Positions 8,534 to 16,388 of a stretch of DNA of 35,682 bases are shown here, piece by piece. Location of the stretch: NCBI GenBank assembly GCA_023433835.1, contig JAEYTW010000391.1:1-35682 (forward strand). Reading direction: 5' to 3'. The notes under the pieces were generated by a model. That model worked only from the letters and a program-made list of their open reading frames with translations. It was not told the origin of the DNA and ran no database searches. The position numbers were made by a program, and so were the translations under genes. The stretch is from Pseudomonadota bacterium (lineage in GTDB: Bacteria > Pseudomonadota > Alphaproteobacteria > Ferrovibrionales > Ferrovibrionaceae). Numbering within the stretch: the stretch's first letter is position 1; each line of letters opens with the position of its first letter.

Positions 8534-8553
8534 AGAACAAGGAAGGTCTTAGC

Positions 8554-10056
8554 ATGTTGAGGACTGCCACTGTCGCCGCCCTGGGCCTTCTGCTGACGTT
8601 GGGCAGTACCCAGGCGCAGACCCTGCGCTTCGGCCTTGCCGAGGATCCGGACGCGCTCGACCCGACGATGGGCCGCACCTTCGTCGGCCGCATCGTCTTC
8701 TCGGCGATGTGCGACAAGCTCGTCGACATCACCCCGGATCTCAAGGTCGTGCCGCAGCTGGCCACCGAATGGACCTGGTCGGACGACGGCAAGGTTCTGA
8801 CCATGAAGCTGCGCCCGAACGTCGTCTTCCATGACGGCGAGAAGTTCGACGCCGCCGCGGCGAAGTTCAGCCTCGATCGCCACCTGACCATGGCCGGCTC
8901 GCAGCGCAAGGGGGAGATTTCGGCGGTCAAGCAGATCGACGTGGTCGACGACCTGACCATCCGCCTGACGCTCGGCGCCCCGTTCGCGCCGCTGATGGCC
9001 CAGCTAACCGACCGCGCCGGCATGATGGTCAGCCCGAAGGCCGCGCAGGCGCTGGGCGACAAGTTTGCCACCGCGCCGGTCTGTGCCGGGCCCTTCAAGT
9101 TCGTCGAGCGCGTCGCCCAGGACCGCATCGTCGTCGAGAAGTTCGACCAGTACTGGAACAAGGACGCGATCAAGCTGAAGCGGATCGAGTTCCGCCCGTT
9201 CACCGACAATTCGGTCAAGCTGGCCAACCTCAAGGCCGGCCAGCTCGACATCATCGAGCGGCTGGCCGCGACCGATGTCGCCGAGGTGAAGAAGGACCCG
9301 AAGCTCAAGTTCGCCTCGATCGTCGAGCTGGGCTACCAGGGCATCACGATGAACACCGGCAACGGCGACAAGGCCAAGTCGGCCATCGGCCAGTCGGAGA
9401 AGGTGCGTGAAGCCTTCGAACTGGCGCTGGACCGCCAGGCGATCGTGCAGGTCGTGTTCAACGGCGAATACCAGGCGGGCAACCAGTGGTTGTCGCCGTC
9501 GAACCCGAACTACGACAAGGCCTTCCCCATCCCGAAGCGCGATGTCGCCAAGGCGAAGGCCCTGCTGAAGGAAGCCGGCGTCACCAACCCCGTGGTCAAC
9601 CTGATGACGCCGACCACCGGCGAGCAGCAGCAGCTGGCCCAGGTCATCCAGGCGATGACCAAGGAAGCCGGCTTCGACGTCAAGATCCAGGCGACCGAGT
9701 TCGCCTCGTCCCTGAACCTGGCCGAGAAGGGCGATTTCGAAGCCTATCTGCTGGCCTGGTCGGGCCGCACCGATCCTGACGGCAATCTCTACAACTTCGT
9801 CGCCTGCAAGGGCCCCTTGAACTACGGCAAGTATTGCAAGCCCGAGGTCGAGGCGCTGCTGGACCAGTCGCGCACCACCAACGATCTGGAGGCGCGGCGC
9901 AAGGCGTGGAACGGTGTGGCCAAGGCCACCCTGGCCGACCGCCCGATCGTCTATCTCTACCATCGCAAGTGGCTGTGGGCGACCAGCGCCAAGGTCAACG
10001 GCTTCACTGAATATCCGGACGGCCTGGTGCGTTTTGCCAATATCGCGCTGAACTGA
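8554..10056 (+). CDS. Peptide/nickel-type ABC transporter substrate-binding protein (SBP family 5)
   Basis: A 500-residue periplasmic binding protein. A Sec signal peptide ends near residue 21 (STQA/Q), followed by the mature start TLRFGLAEDPDALDPT. The cluster C (family 5) signature is seen in DGKVLTMKLRPNVVFHDGEKF, where the DG..FDA pattern marks the lobe containing the peptide site. The ligand cannot be read from sequence; related proteins bind di/oligopeptides, glutathione, nickel or opines. Start ATG 8554 has AAGGAAGG seven bases upstream. It is the only exported component of the import system and would decide its specificity. Confidence 0.92.
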   Translation: MLRTATVAALGLLLTLGSTQAQTLRFGLAEDPDALDPTMGRTFVGRIVFSAMCDKLVDITPDLKVVPQLATEWTWSDDGKVLTMKLRPNVVFHDGEKFDAAAAKFSLDRHLTMAGSQRKGEISAVKQIDVVDDLTIRLTLGAPFAPLMAQLTDRAGMMVSPKAAQALGDKFATAPVCAGPFKFVERVAQDRIVVEKFDQYWNKDAIKLKRIEFRPFTDNSVKLANLKAGQLDIIERLAATDVAEVKKDPKLKFASIVELGYQGITMNTGNGDKAKSAIGQSEKVREAFELALDRQAIVQVVFNGEYQAGNQWLSPSNPNYDKAFPIPKRDVAKAKALLKEAGVTNPVVNLMTPTTGEQQQLAQVIQAMTKEAGFDVKIQATEFASSLNLAEKGDFEAYLLAWSGRTDPDGNLYNFVACKGPLNYGKYCKPEVEALLDQSRTTNDLEARRKAWNGVAKATLADRPIVYLYHRKWLWATSAKVNGFTEYPDGLVRFANIALN

Positions 10057-10067
10057 GGGCCTGACGG

Positions 10068-11009
10068 GTGCTGCGCTTCCTCGTCCGGCGGTTCGCCGTG
10101 ATGGTGCCGACGGTGATCTTCGTCTCGATGATCATCTTTGGCCTGCAGCAGCTGTTGCCGGGCGACCCGGCGACGGCGCTGGCCGGCGAGGAGCGCGACC
10201 CCGAGGTCATCGCCCATATCCGCGCCAAGTACCATCTCGACGACCCGCTGCCGATGCGCTACCTGCGCTGGGTCGGCGGGGTGGTGCAGGGCGATTTCGG
10301 CGAATCGATCCGCATCCAGCAGCCGGTGTCCCAGCTGATCCTGGAGAAGCTCCCCGTCACGGTCGAGCTGGCCTTGCTGTCGATGCTGGTCGCGCTGGTG
10401 ATCGGCATCCCGATGGGCATCCTGTCGGCGGTCAGGAACGGCAAATGGGCCGACTATGCCGCCAACGCCGTCGCGCTGTGGGGGCTGTCGACGCCGAATT
10501 TCTGGCTTGGTATCATGCTGATCCTGTTGTTCTCGGTCGAACTGGGCTGGCTGCCCGCCTCGGGCTACGTGCCGCCGTCGGAAGACCTGTGGGGCAACCT
10601 GAAGGCGATGATCATGCCGGCCTTCGTGCTGGGGAATGCCATCGCTGCGGTGATGATGCGCCATACCCGGGCCGCGATGCTGCAGGTGCTGTCGTCGGAC
10701 TATATCCGCACTGCCCGGGCCAAGGGCCTGGTTGAGCGTATCGTCATTTTCAAGCACGCCCTGCGCAACGCCGCGGTGCCCGTTATCACGCTGGGCGCAC
10801 TCGAATTCGGGCAGCTCCTGTCGGGCGCGGTGCTGACCGAGCAGGTGTTCTCCATCCCCGGCTTCGGCAAGCTGATCGTCGATGCGGTGTTCAACCGCGA
10901 CTATGCCGTGGTGCAGGGCGTGGTGCTGTGCACCGCCACCGCCTATCTGATGCTGAACCTGCTGGCCGATGTCGCCTATGTCCTGGTCAATCCCCGGCTG
11001 AGGTCCTGA
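10068..11009 (+). CDS. Dipeptide ABC transporter permease, DppB type
   Basis: A 313-residue inner-membrane permease with about six helices. It starts at GTG 10068, 11 bp after the binding-protein stop (MLRFLVRRFAVMVPTVIFVS). The EAA loop that docks the ATPases is visible as DYIRTARAKGLVERIVIFKHALRNA (about residues 210-234), and FGQLLSGAVLTEQVFSIPGFG follows. Both are typical of DppB/OppB proteins. It forms the channel with the DppC-like product. Confidence 0.92.
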   Translation: MLRFLVRRFAVMVPTVIFVSMIIFGLQQLLPGDPATALAGEERDPEVIAHIRAKYHLDDPLPMRYLRWVGGVVQGDFGESIRIQQPVSQLILEKLPVTVELALLSMLVALVIGIPMGILSAVRNGKWADYAANAVALWGLSTPNFWLGIMLILLFSVELGWLPASGYVPPSEDLWGNLKAMIMPAFVLGNAIAAVMMRHTRAAMLQVLSSDYIRTARAKGLVERIVIFKHALRNAAVPVITLGALEFGQLLSGAVLTEQVFSIPGFGKLIVDAVFNRDYAVVQGVVLCTATAYLMLNLLADVAYVLVNPRLRS

Positions 11010-11012
11010 CGC

Positions 11013-11885
11013 ATGACCGTCGCAACCGTCGACGACGCCGTCACCCAAAGCCCGCTGAAGCGTGCCCTGCGCCGCCTGTTCCGCCGCCGCGGCGCGCTGG
11101 TCGGCCTCGCCGTCGTGCTGGTCTTCGTCGTGCTGGCGATCGGCGCCGACGTGTTCAGCCCCTACGACCCTACCGCGACCGACTGGATGGCGGTGCGCAA
11201 GGGCCCCAGTTCGGCGCATTTGTTCGGCACCGACGAGATCGGGCGCGACGTGCTCTCGCGCGTCATCTACGGTGCGCGGGCCTCGCTGATGGCCGGGCTC
11301 ATCTCGGTCGCCCTGGCGCTGGGGCTGGGCATTCCGATCGGGGTGGTCGCGGGCTATGCCGGCGGCTTCGTCGACGGCCTCCTGATGCGGCTGACCGATG
11401 CGATGCTGGCCTGCCCGTTCCTGATCCTGGCGATCGCGCTGGCCGCCTTCCTGGGCCCCTCGCTGACCAATGCGATGATCGCGATCGGCCTGTCGGCGAC
11501 GCCGATCTTTATCCGCCTGACGCGCGCCCAGGTCCAGGCGGTCAAGGTCGAGGATTTCGTCGAGGCGGCACGCGCCGTAGGCAACCCGCCCTGGCGCATC
11601 GCGCTGCGCCACATCCTGCCCAATATTGTCCCGGCCTTGATGGTTCAGGGCACGCTGACCATCGCGGCGGCAATCATCGCCGAGGCGAGCCTGTCGTTCC
11701 TCGGCCTGGGCCAGCAGCCGCCGGCGCCGTCCTGGGGCAGCATGCTCAACACCGCCAAGAATTTTCTGACCCAGGCGCCGTGGATGGCGATCTGGCCGGG
11801 TATCTCGATCTTTCTGGTCGTGCTTTCGTTCAACCTGGTCGGCGACGGCCTGCGCGACGCGCTGGACCCGCGCCATCGCGGATAG
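11013..11885 (+). CDS. Dipeptide ABC transporter permease, DppC type
   Basis: A 290-residue permease with a short cytoplasmic N-terminus, a first helix near residues 28-48, the DppC hallmark HLFGTDEIGRDVLSRVIYGA and an EAA loop in DFVEAARAVGNPPWRIALRHILPN. It begins 3 bp after the dppB stop and closes the transporter set. The near-contiguous arrangement means the five transporter subunits are probably made from one transcript with the enzymes upstream. Confidence 0.92.
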   Translation: MTVATVDDAVTQSPLKRALRRLFRRRGALVGLAVVLVFVVLAIGADVFSPYDPTATDWMAVRKGPSSAHLFGTDEIGRDVLSRVIYGARASLMAGLISVALALGLGIPIGVVAGYAGGFVDGLLMRLTDAMLACPFLILAIALAAFLGPSLTNAMIAIGLSATPIFIRLTRAQVQAVKVEDFVEAARAVGNPPWRIALRHILPNIVPALMVQGTLTIAAAIIAEASLSFLGLGQQPPAPSWGSMLNTAKNFLTQAPWMAIWPGISIFLVVLSFNLVGDGLRDALDPRHRG

Positions 11886-11900
11886 GGAAGGGGGAGAGTC

Positions 11901-12173
11901 ATGTTGTTCATGGTGATCGAGACGTTCCGCAACCAGGATGCCAAATCGGTCTATCGACGGTTCCGCGACAAGGGCCGCATGGCGCCGGAAGGATTGAAAT
12001 ATGTCTCGAGCTGGACCTCGGCCGATCTCGGCTGCTGCTTCCAGGTGATGGAGTGCGACGACGTCGCCCTGCTGCAACGCTGGGTGGCGGAGTGGTCAGA
12101 CCTCGTCGATTTCGAGATCGTCCCGGTCACGACCGGCGCCGCCACCGCCGAGGCACTGGCCGGCCACCTCTGA
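11901..12173 (+). CDS. DUF3303 domain protein
   Basis: A 90-residue protein with the whole DUF3303 pattern: MLFMVIETFRNQDAKSVYRR, then GLKYVSSWTSADLGCCFQVMECDDVALLQRWVAEWSD. The predicted fold is a small alpha/beta sandwich resembling dimeric ferredoxin-like domains. Function is unknown. The gene starts 15 bp after dppC with GGAAGGGGGAGAG upstream, so it is likely co-transcribed with the peptide transporter. Small proteins of this kind are often found at the ends of catabolic operons. Confidence 0.85.
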   Translation: MLFMVIETFRNQDAKSVYRRFRDKGRMAPEGLKYVSSWTSADLGCCFQVMECDDVALLQRWVAEWSDLVDFEIVPVTTGAATAEALAGHL

Positions 12174-12237
12174 GCCTTCGGGAACCTTTCGGGGAGATTT
12201 GGCGTTCCGCGGCGGCGGCAAAGGGAGGGACTGGTGC

Positions 12238-13425
12238 ATGCGCAATCCGCGTATCGGCCCGGCAGTTGTCCTGGTCATCCCGATCTTGCTGGCGGGCACC
12301 GGTGCCGGTGCCTTCCCCGCCGACGATGCGCCGGTTGCCGCCGCACCGAATTGCTTCACCCTGCGCGAGGGCGACTATGTCCTGCCGGTCACCCATCAAC
12401 TGGCCTGGCAGGGCGATGACGTCAGCGTGCAACTGGGCATCAACGCGGACTATGGCGGGGTCGGGGTGCACCTGCTGCTCGGCAACCGCCGCATGCCGGG
12501 ATCGGCGATCGACGTTCTCGAAGGGCGGGCGAGCGCCGCGAACGGCCTTCAGTTCGAGTACGCTTTCAAGCAGGGCGACGGGCAGGTCTTCGGCTTTCGC
12601 CAGGGCATCGGCAATGCCGGTGGGCGGCCCTGGGGTTTCGGCGTTGCCTACGCGCAGACTACCCCTTACCGCGTTGACGCACAGGACTGGATACCGCTGT
12701 TCAACGATACCTATAACGCGCAGGAAACCTCGCCCTGCCGCGGGCGCAGCGGCCCTTATCCTGTCAGTCTCGACGACGGCGCGACCGATTGGCGGATGGT
12801 GCCGACCGGAACCGGCAGCGGCACCGCGACCATCCTGATCGGCAGCTGGTATCTGCGGTCGAAGTACAACCAGTATTGGTGGGGCACCGGCCTGGCCTGG
12901 CAGGCGCGCAGCGCCCTGCATCTCAGCCGGCGCGTCGCGATCGAGAACAACCTGCGTTTCTACGTCGGTCGGCGTGGCACGCCTTTCGCCGGGCCCTATT
13001 ACATCCAGCGCGACGGCGAGATCGTGCGGCTGGTGCGGGAAAACGGCGCGATCGCGACGAGCGGCCTGACCGCCTCCGGGTCGGCGGATGGCACCGATCG
13101 CGATCGGAACGAATATGCGCTGCTGGCTGACGAAGCCGGGCGCGAGGCCGCCTTCGTCTGGAGTATCGGCGGGCAGGACACGGTGCTGCTTGTCGACCTC
13201 GCGGCGGGCGGCACCGTAGGCAAGACCGGCAATGGCTTTTCGCAAATGCCGGCCTGTCCATCGGGAACCGTCGATACTGCCTGCGGCGCGCTTTACTGGT
13301 GGACGAACCTGCTCAACAGCCCCGCCAGCCATGTCGCGCCGGCCGGCACGCAACGCCAGGTCTCGGCAGGGTTCGTCGTCGGCTCCCGGGCGCAGATGGA
13401 GACTATGAACATCGTCCTACCCTGA
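12238..13425 (+). CDS. Secreted protein of unknown family (paralogue A)
   Basis: A 395-residue protein I do not recognise. A Sec signal peptide ends near residue 25 (GAGA/F). The mature part has four cysteines (C39, then in TSPC, PACPSGT and DTACG) at positions matched in the paralogue at 13701, suggesting two disulfides outside the cytoplasm. Conserved blocks include GGVGVHLLLGNRRM, IDVLEGRAS, SKYNQYWWGTGLAWQA, NLRFYVGRRG, YYIQRDGEIVRL and FVWSIGGQDTVLLV. Composition is mostly beta-strand-like and rich in Trp, Tyr and Gly, with no membrane helices after the signal. Start ATG 12238 has AAGGGAGG about nine bases upstream. It lies 64 bp after DUF3303, possibly in the same transcript, and ends 24 bp before a strong terminator. 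Confidence 0.75.
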   Translation: MRNPRIGPAVVLVIPILLAGTGAGAFPADDAPVAAAPNCFTLREGDYVLPVTHQLAWQGDDVSVQLGINADYGGVGVHLLLGNRRMPGSAIDVLEGRASAANGLQFEYAFKQGDGQVFGFRQGIGNAGGRPWGFGVAYAQTTPYRVDAQDWIPLFNDTYNAQETSPCRGRSGPYPVSLDDGATDWRMVPTGTGSGTATILIGSWYLRSKYNQYWWGTGLAWQARSALHLSRRVAIENNLRFYVGRRGTPFAGPYYIQRDGEIVRLVRENGAIATSGLTASGSADGTDRDRNEYALLADEAGREAAFVWSIGGQDTVLLVDLAAGGTVGKTGNGFSQMPACPSGTVDTACGALYWWTNLLNSPASHVAPAGTQRQVSAGFVVGSRAQMETMNIVLP

Positions 13426-13449
13426 TTTTCTTCGTCCTTCCGGACTAGA

Positions 13450-13481
13450 ACGCCCGCGGCTGGAACTTCGCGGGCGTTTTT
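13450..13481 (+). terminator. Rho-independent terminator after secreted paralogue A
   Basis: A perfect nine-base stem (ACGCCCGCG / CGCGGGCGT) closes a ten-base loop and is followed directly by five T residues. It closes the plus-strand transcription unit and separates the two secreted paralogues into different transcripts. Confidence 0.88.
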
Positions 13482-13700
13482 GCGTTTGCTGCGCTGATAT
13501 CACTGATGTCATGCCTTCTTCCAGGCTGACGTCGTTGATCTATATTTCATTATTGATTTATAGTGTTGAAGATATTGATTATTTTTTCTTCGGTAATATT
13601 GACTTCTTCTCGTTTCTTTCAAGTTCAGTAAGTAAGCCGTACGAATAAAACAGTACGGCGGTCTGCAACCGCCTGGAAATATTTCTCGAGGAGAATGTCG
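13482..13700 (+). promoter_or_regulatory. AT-rich promoter region and structured leader of secreted paralogue B
   Basis: About 13520-13635 is markedly AT-rich, unlike anything else in the window, and must hold the promoter of the gene at 13701; no clear -35/-10 pair was assigned. The proximal leader has a perfect seven-base inverted repeat (GCCGTAC, 13636-13642, with GTACGGC, 13653-13659). A second, six-base repeat (GGCGGT, 13657-13662, with ACCGCC, 13668-13673) shares three bases with it, so the two hairpins cannot form fully together. The ribosome-binding site GAGGAGA lies at 13688-13694. Confidence 0.5.
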
Positions 13701-14867
13701 ATGTCCTTGTCGCGCGTGGCGCTTGCCGGCAGCTTGATGCTGCCCGCCCTCACCCTCTGTGCCGCCGTTTCCGCCGCTCCCGCCGGCAATGCGTCGGTAA
13801 ATACCAGCGTCACTTGCGGCAACGTGGCGGATATCAACAGCCCCCTGCCGGTCACGAACGCGATCCAGGCGCAGGGTACGGACGTCTCGCTGCAGGTCGG
13901 GGTGAACATCAACCACGGCGGCGTGGGCGTGCAGATGATCCTCGGCAACCGCAACGTGGCGGGCGCGACCGTCGACGTGCTGGAAGGGCGCGGCACTGCC
14001 GGCCGCGGCATGCAGTTCGGCTATTTCTTCCGGCAAGGCGACCAGCTGTTCACCTTCAATCAGGCAGCCGGCAGCGCGGCGACCTTTCAGTGGGGCACCA
14101 GCAACAATTACGTCGGCGGCGACTATTACCTGAACGCGATCGATTGGACGCCGGTTTACAACAACACCTACAACGGCCAGGCGACATCGCCTTGCCCAGG
14201 CAATACCGGGCCCTTCATCGCCAGCGTCGACAACGGCGCGCTCGACCTTGCGGCGGGTCCGCTGCCGACCTCGGCCGGCAATGCCATTTCGATGACCGCG
14301 GCCTACACGCTGCAGTCCAAGTACAATCAGTATTGGTGGGGCAACGGGCTTGCCTGGCAGGCCCAGCACGCGCTTAACCTGAACCGGGTGACCGGGGTGA
14401 ACGGCAATCTTCGCTTCTATCTCGGCAGCGCCGGCGGCGGGGTGGTCGGTCCTTATCGCATCTCGGAGGACGGCGAGATCACCCGGCTGGCCAGCGAGAA
14501 CGCGGCAGCCGTCCAGATCGCGCTGAATGGCAGCGACGTCAACCGCAACGAGATCGCGCTGGTCACCGGCGGGGCTGGCCGCTTTGTCGCCTTCGTCTGG
14601 AACCTGTGGGGCCAGGACACCGTCATCGTCGTGCCCAACGTGTCGAACGGCGGCACGATCGCCAAGAGCGGGAACAGCTTCCCGTCGCTGGCGGCTTGCC
14701 CGAGTGGTACCACGAACGCGTTCTGCGGCTCGATGGTCTGGCTGACCAACATCGTCAATGCCGTCGGTACCTATCAGATCGAGGCGGGTGGGCAGCGCCA
14801 GCTTTCCAACTCCTACTACATCGGCACCAAGCCGCAGATGCGGGCGCTGGGTTACAATATTCCCTGA
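13701..14867 (+). CDS. Secreted protein of unknown family (paralogue B)
   Basis: A 388-residue relative of the protein at 12238, alignable over its whole length. A signal peptide ends near residue 25 (AVSA/A). Cys39 and three further cysteines (TSPC, AACPSGT, NAFCG) match paralogue A. Shared blocks include GGVGVQMILGNRNV, VDVLEGRGT, SKYNQYWWGNGLAWQA, NLRFYLGSAG, YRISEDGEITRL and FVWNLWGQDTVIVV. This copy is richer in Asn, Thr and Gln, as in abundant surface or extracellular proteins. Of two ATGs, 13701 has GAGGAGA at proper spacing while 13695 abuts it. The gene has its own AT-rich promoter and a terminator on each side, so it is an independent single-gene unit. Function is unknown. Confidence 0.75.
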   Translation: MSLSRVALAGSLMLPALTLCAAVSAAPAGNASVNTSVTCGNVADINSPLPVTNAIQAQGTDVSLQVGVNINHGGVGVQMILGNRNVAGATVDVLEGRGTAGRGMQFGYFFRQGDQLFTFNQAAGSAATFQWGTSNNYVGGDYYLNAIDWTPVYNNTYNGQATSPCPGNTGPFIASVDNGALDLAAGPLPTSAGNAISMTAAYTLQSKYNQYWWGNGLAWQAQHALNLNRVTGVNGNLRFYLGSAGGGVVGPYRISEDGEITRLASENAAAVQIALNGSDVNRNEIALVTGGAGRFVAFVWNLWGQDTVIVVPNVSNGGTIAKSGNSFPSLAACPSGTTNAFCGSMVWLTNIVNAVGTYQIEAGGQRQLSNSYYIGTKPQMRALGYNIP

Positions 14868-14890
14868 TCCCCGTATCCTCGGGGGATATC

Positions 14891-14917
14891 CGGCACGCCA
14901 GCCCGACTGGCGTGCCG
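14891..14917 (+). terminator. Strong hairpin after secreted paralogue B, probable terminator
   Basis: A perfect eleven-base stem (CGGCACGCCAG / CTGGCGTGCCG) with a five-base loop lies 23 bp after the stop codon, followed by TTCTCTC, a weak U-tract. It is symmetric but nothing on the minus strand needs it, so it most likely ends the plus-strand transcript. Confidence 0.7.
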
Positions 14918-14941
14918 TTCTCTCGTGATGGCGGTGCCCCG

Positions 14942-15412
14942 ATGGCATGGACGCGCAAGCCTGTCGGCTGGTTGTTCGACACCAACGTGGTCGGCGTGCT
15001 GTCGGCCGCCGACATGCCAGCCTCTGTCCGTGCCTGGATCGCGGCGTTGCCGCCGGAAACTTGCTTCATCAGCGTGCTGACCCTCGGCGAATACGACAAG
15101 GGCATCGCCAACCTGCCGGAAGGGCATGCGGAACGCCCGCGGCTGGCGGCCTTGCGCGATGACGTGGCCCGGCATTTCGCCGGCCGGATCCTCGACGTCG
15201 ACCAGGCGGTGGCGCGCCGCTGGGGCGTCATTTCCGGCAGCGTGCTGGGGCGCACCGGCAAGGCGCCGCCGCCGATCGATGCGCTGATCGCGGCGACGGC
15301 GATCGAGCATCATCTCTATCTCGTCTCGCGCGATGTCGATGATCTCCGGCCTACCGGCGCCACGGTGTTCAACCCCTGGGTCGACGACCCCGGGCATTTT
15401 CCCATCCGTTAG
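14942..15412 (+). CDS. PIN-domain ribonuclease toxin, VapC/FitB-like, without an adjacent antitoxin
   Basis: A 156-residue PIN domain with the four acidic metal-binding residues in place: D13 (LFDTNVVG), E50 (VLTLGEYDKG), D113 (PIDALIAATA) and D131 (VSRDVDD). The GRILDVDQAVARRWG and FNPW motifs are those of FitB/VapC proteins. VapC toxins cleave tRNA or rRNA and are normally preceded by a short antitoxin gene overlapping their start. Here the upstream 74 bp hold only the terminator of the previous gene, and no short antitoxin frame was found. The gene overlaps the converging lysR gene by four bases. Start ATG 14942 has only a weak ribosome-binding site. Confidence 0.85.
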   Translation: MAWTRKPVGWLFDTNVVGVLSAADMPASVRAWIAALPPETCFISVLTLGEYDKGIANLPEGHAERPRLAALRDDVARHFAGRILDVDQAVARRWGVISGSVLGRTGKAPPPIDALIAATAIEHHLYLVSRDVDDLRPTGATVFNPWVDDPGHFPIR

Positions 15413-16296
15413 ATCAGCCCCGCCCTCGCCACTTCATCCAGCAGCCAGGCGCGGAACGCCGCGATCTTGGGCCGGTCCAGCGCGCCGGCCGGATAGACCA
15501 GGTCATAGGTGCGTTCGGCCTGCAGTGTCCGGTCGCCGAACGGCCGCACCAGCCGGCGGGCGGCGAGATCCTCTGATATCAGCACGCTGCGGCCCAGCGC
15601 CACGCCTTCGCCGTTGATCGCGGCCTCGATCATCATGCTGCCATGGCTGAAGATCGGGCCGCGCCCGGCATCGATGCCGCCGACGCCCATCATGCTGAGC
15701 CAGGCGTGCCAGTTTGCACCCATCCGCGCCTCGTGCAGCAGCACGTGGTTGCGCAGGTCTTCCGGCCGCCGCAGGCGGCGACGCAGGGCCGGGCTGCAGA
15801 CCGGCACCACATGCTCGGCGAACAGCCGCTCGGTGATCACACCCGGATAGTCGCCGAAGCCGTAGCGGATCGCGATGTCGACATCGTCGCGGGCGAAGTC
15901 GACCAGCGTGTCGGTGACGTTCAGGTTGACGTCGATCTCGGGCTCCAGCGCCTGAAAGCGCATCAGCCGGCCGGCAAGCCATTTGGTGCCGAACGAGACG
16001 TTGGTCGAGACGGTGAGATGCCCGGTGCGATCGCGTCGCTTGAGCCGGCGGGTTTCCTCGACCAGGCCGTCGAGCAGGCGGCGCACCGCGGGCAGATAGG
16101 CCTGGCCCTCGTCGGTCAGCACCAGCCGCCGCGTGAGCCTTCGGAACAGCTTCACCCCGAGATACTGTTCGAGCGCCTTGACCTGGCGGCTGACCGCGCC
16201 GTGGGTGACGTTGAGCTCGGCCGCGGCCAGGGTGAAGCTCAGATGGCGCCCGGCCGCCTCGAAGTCGGGCAGGGCGTTCAGGGGCGGCAGGCGCAT
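15409..16296 (-). CDS. LysR-family regulator, GcvA-like
   Basis: A 295-residue regulator. The N-terminal winged helix (RLPPLNALPDFEAAGRHLSF, then ELNVTHGAVSRQVKALEQYLG) is the GcvA-type DNA-binding domain. The C-terminal effector domain contains TVSTNVSFGTKWLAGRL and DIAIRYGFGDYPGV. Start ATG 16296 has GAGGAA about nine bases upstream; an ATG 21 bases earlier has no such site. It is divergent from the DMT transporter gene, the usual target arrangement. Its 3' end overlaps the toxin gene by four bases. Confidence 0.9.
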   Translation of the reverse strand: MRLPPLNALPDFEAAGRHLSFTLAAAELNVTHGAVSRQVKALEQYLGVKLFRRLTRRLVLTDEGQAYLPAVRRLLDGLVEETRRLKRRDRTGHLTVSTNVSFGTKWLAGRLMRFQALEPEIDVNLNVTDTLVDFARDDVDIAIRYGFGDYPGVITERLFAEHVVPVCSPALRRRLRRPEDLRNHVLLHEARMGANWHAWLSMMGVGGIDAGRGPIFSHGSMMIEAAINGEGVALGRSVLISEDLAARRLVRPFGDRTLQAERTYDLVYPAGALDRPKIAAFRAWLLDEVARAGLI

Positions 16297-16321
16297 GTGT
16301 GAGTTTTCCTCGCGCATGGAT

Positions 16322-16341
16322 TGACTATATATCGATTGTCA
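16322..16341. promoter_or_regulatory. Possible LysR operator between the regulator and DMT transporter genes
   Basis: TGAC and GTCA half-sites, separated by 12 bases of mostly AT sequence (TATATATCGATT), lie in the divergent gap just upstream of the lysR start. The spacing resembles LysR T-N11-A boxes. It is short and based on position alone. Confidence 0.35.
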
Positions 16342-16388
16342 GCGGGCGCCAGGGGCAGCCATTGTCGCGGCCCTACATCTCTGCCGGA

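Noticed and set aside
9957..12077. Open minus-strand frame of 706 codons opposite dppB and dppC
   Set aside because: The sequence is rich in His, Gln, Asp and Arg without recognisable domains, and the opposite strand holds two certain permease genes with proper ribosome-binding sites.
10928..12838. Plus-strand frame of 636 codons across dppC, DUF3303 and the secreted protein gene
   Set aside because: It crosses the boundaries of three supported genes in another frame and shows no motifs.
13695..13697. ATG 13695 as the start of secreted paralogue B
   Set aside because: It touches the ribosome-binding site with no spacer. ATG 13701, six bases on, has the right spacing.
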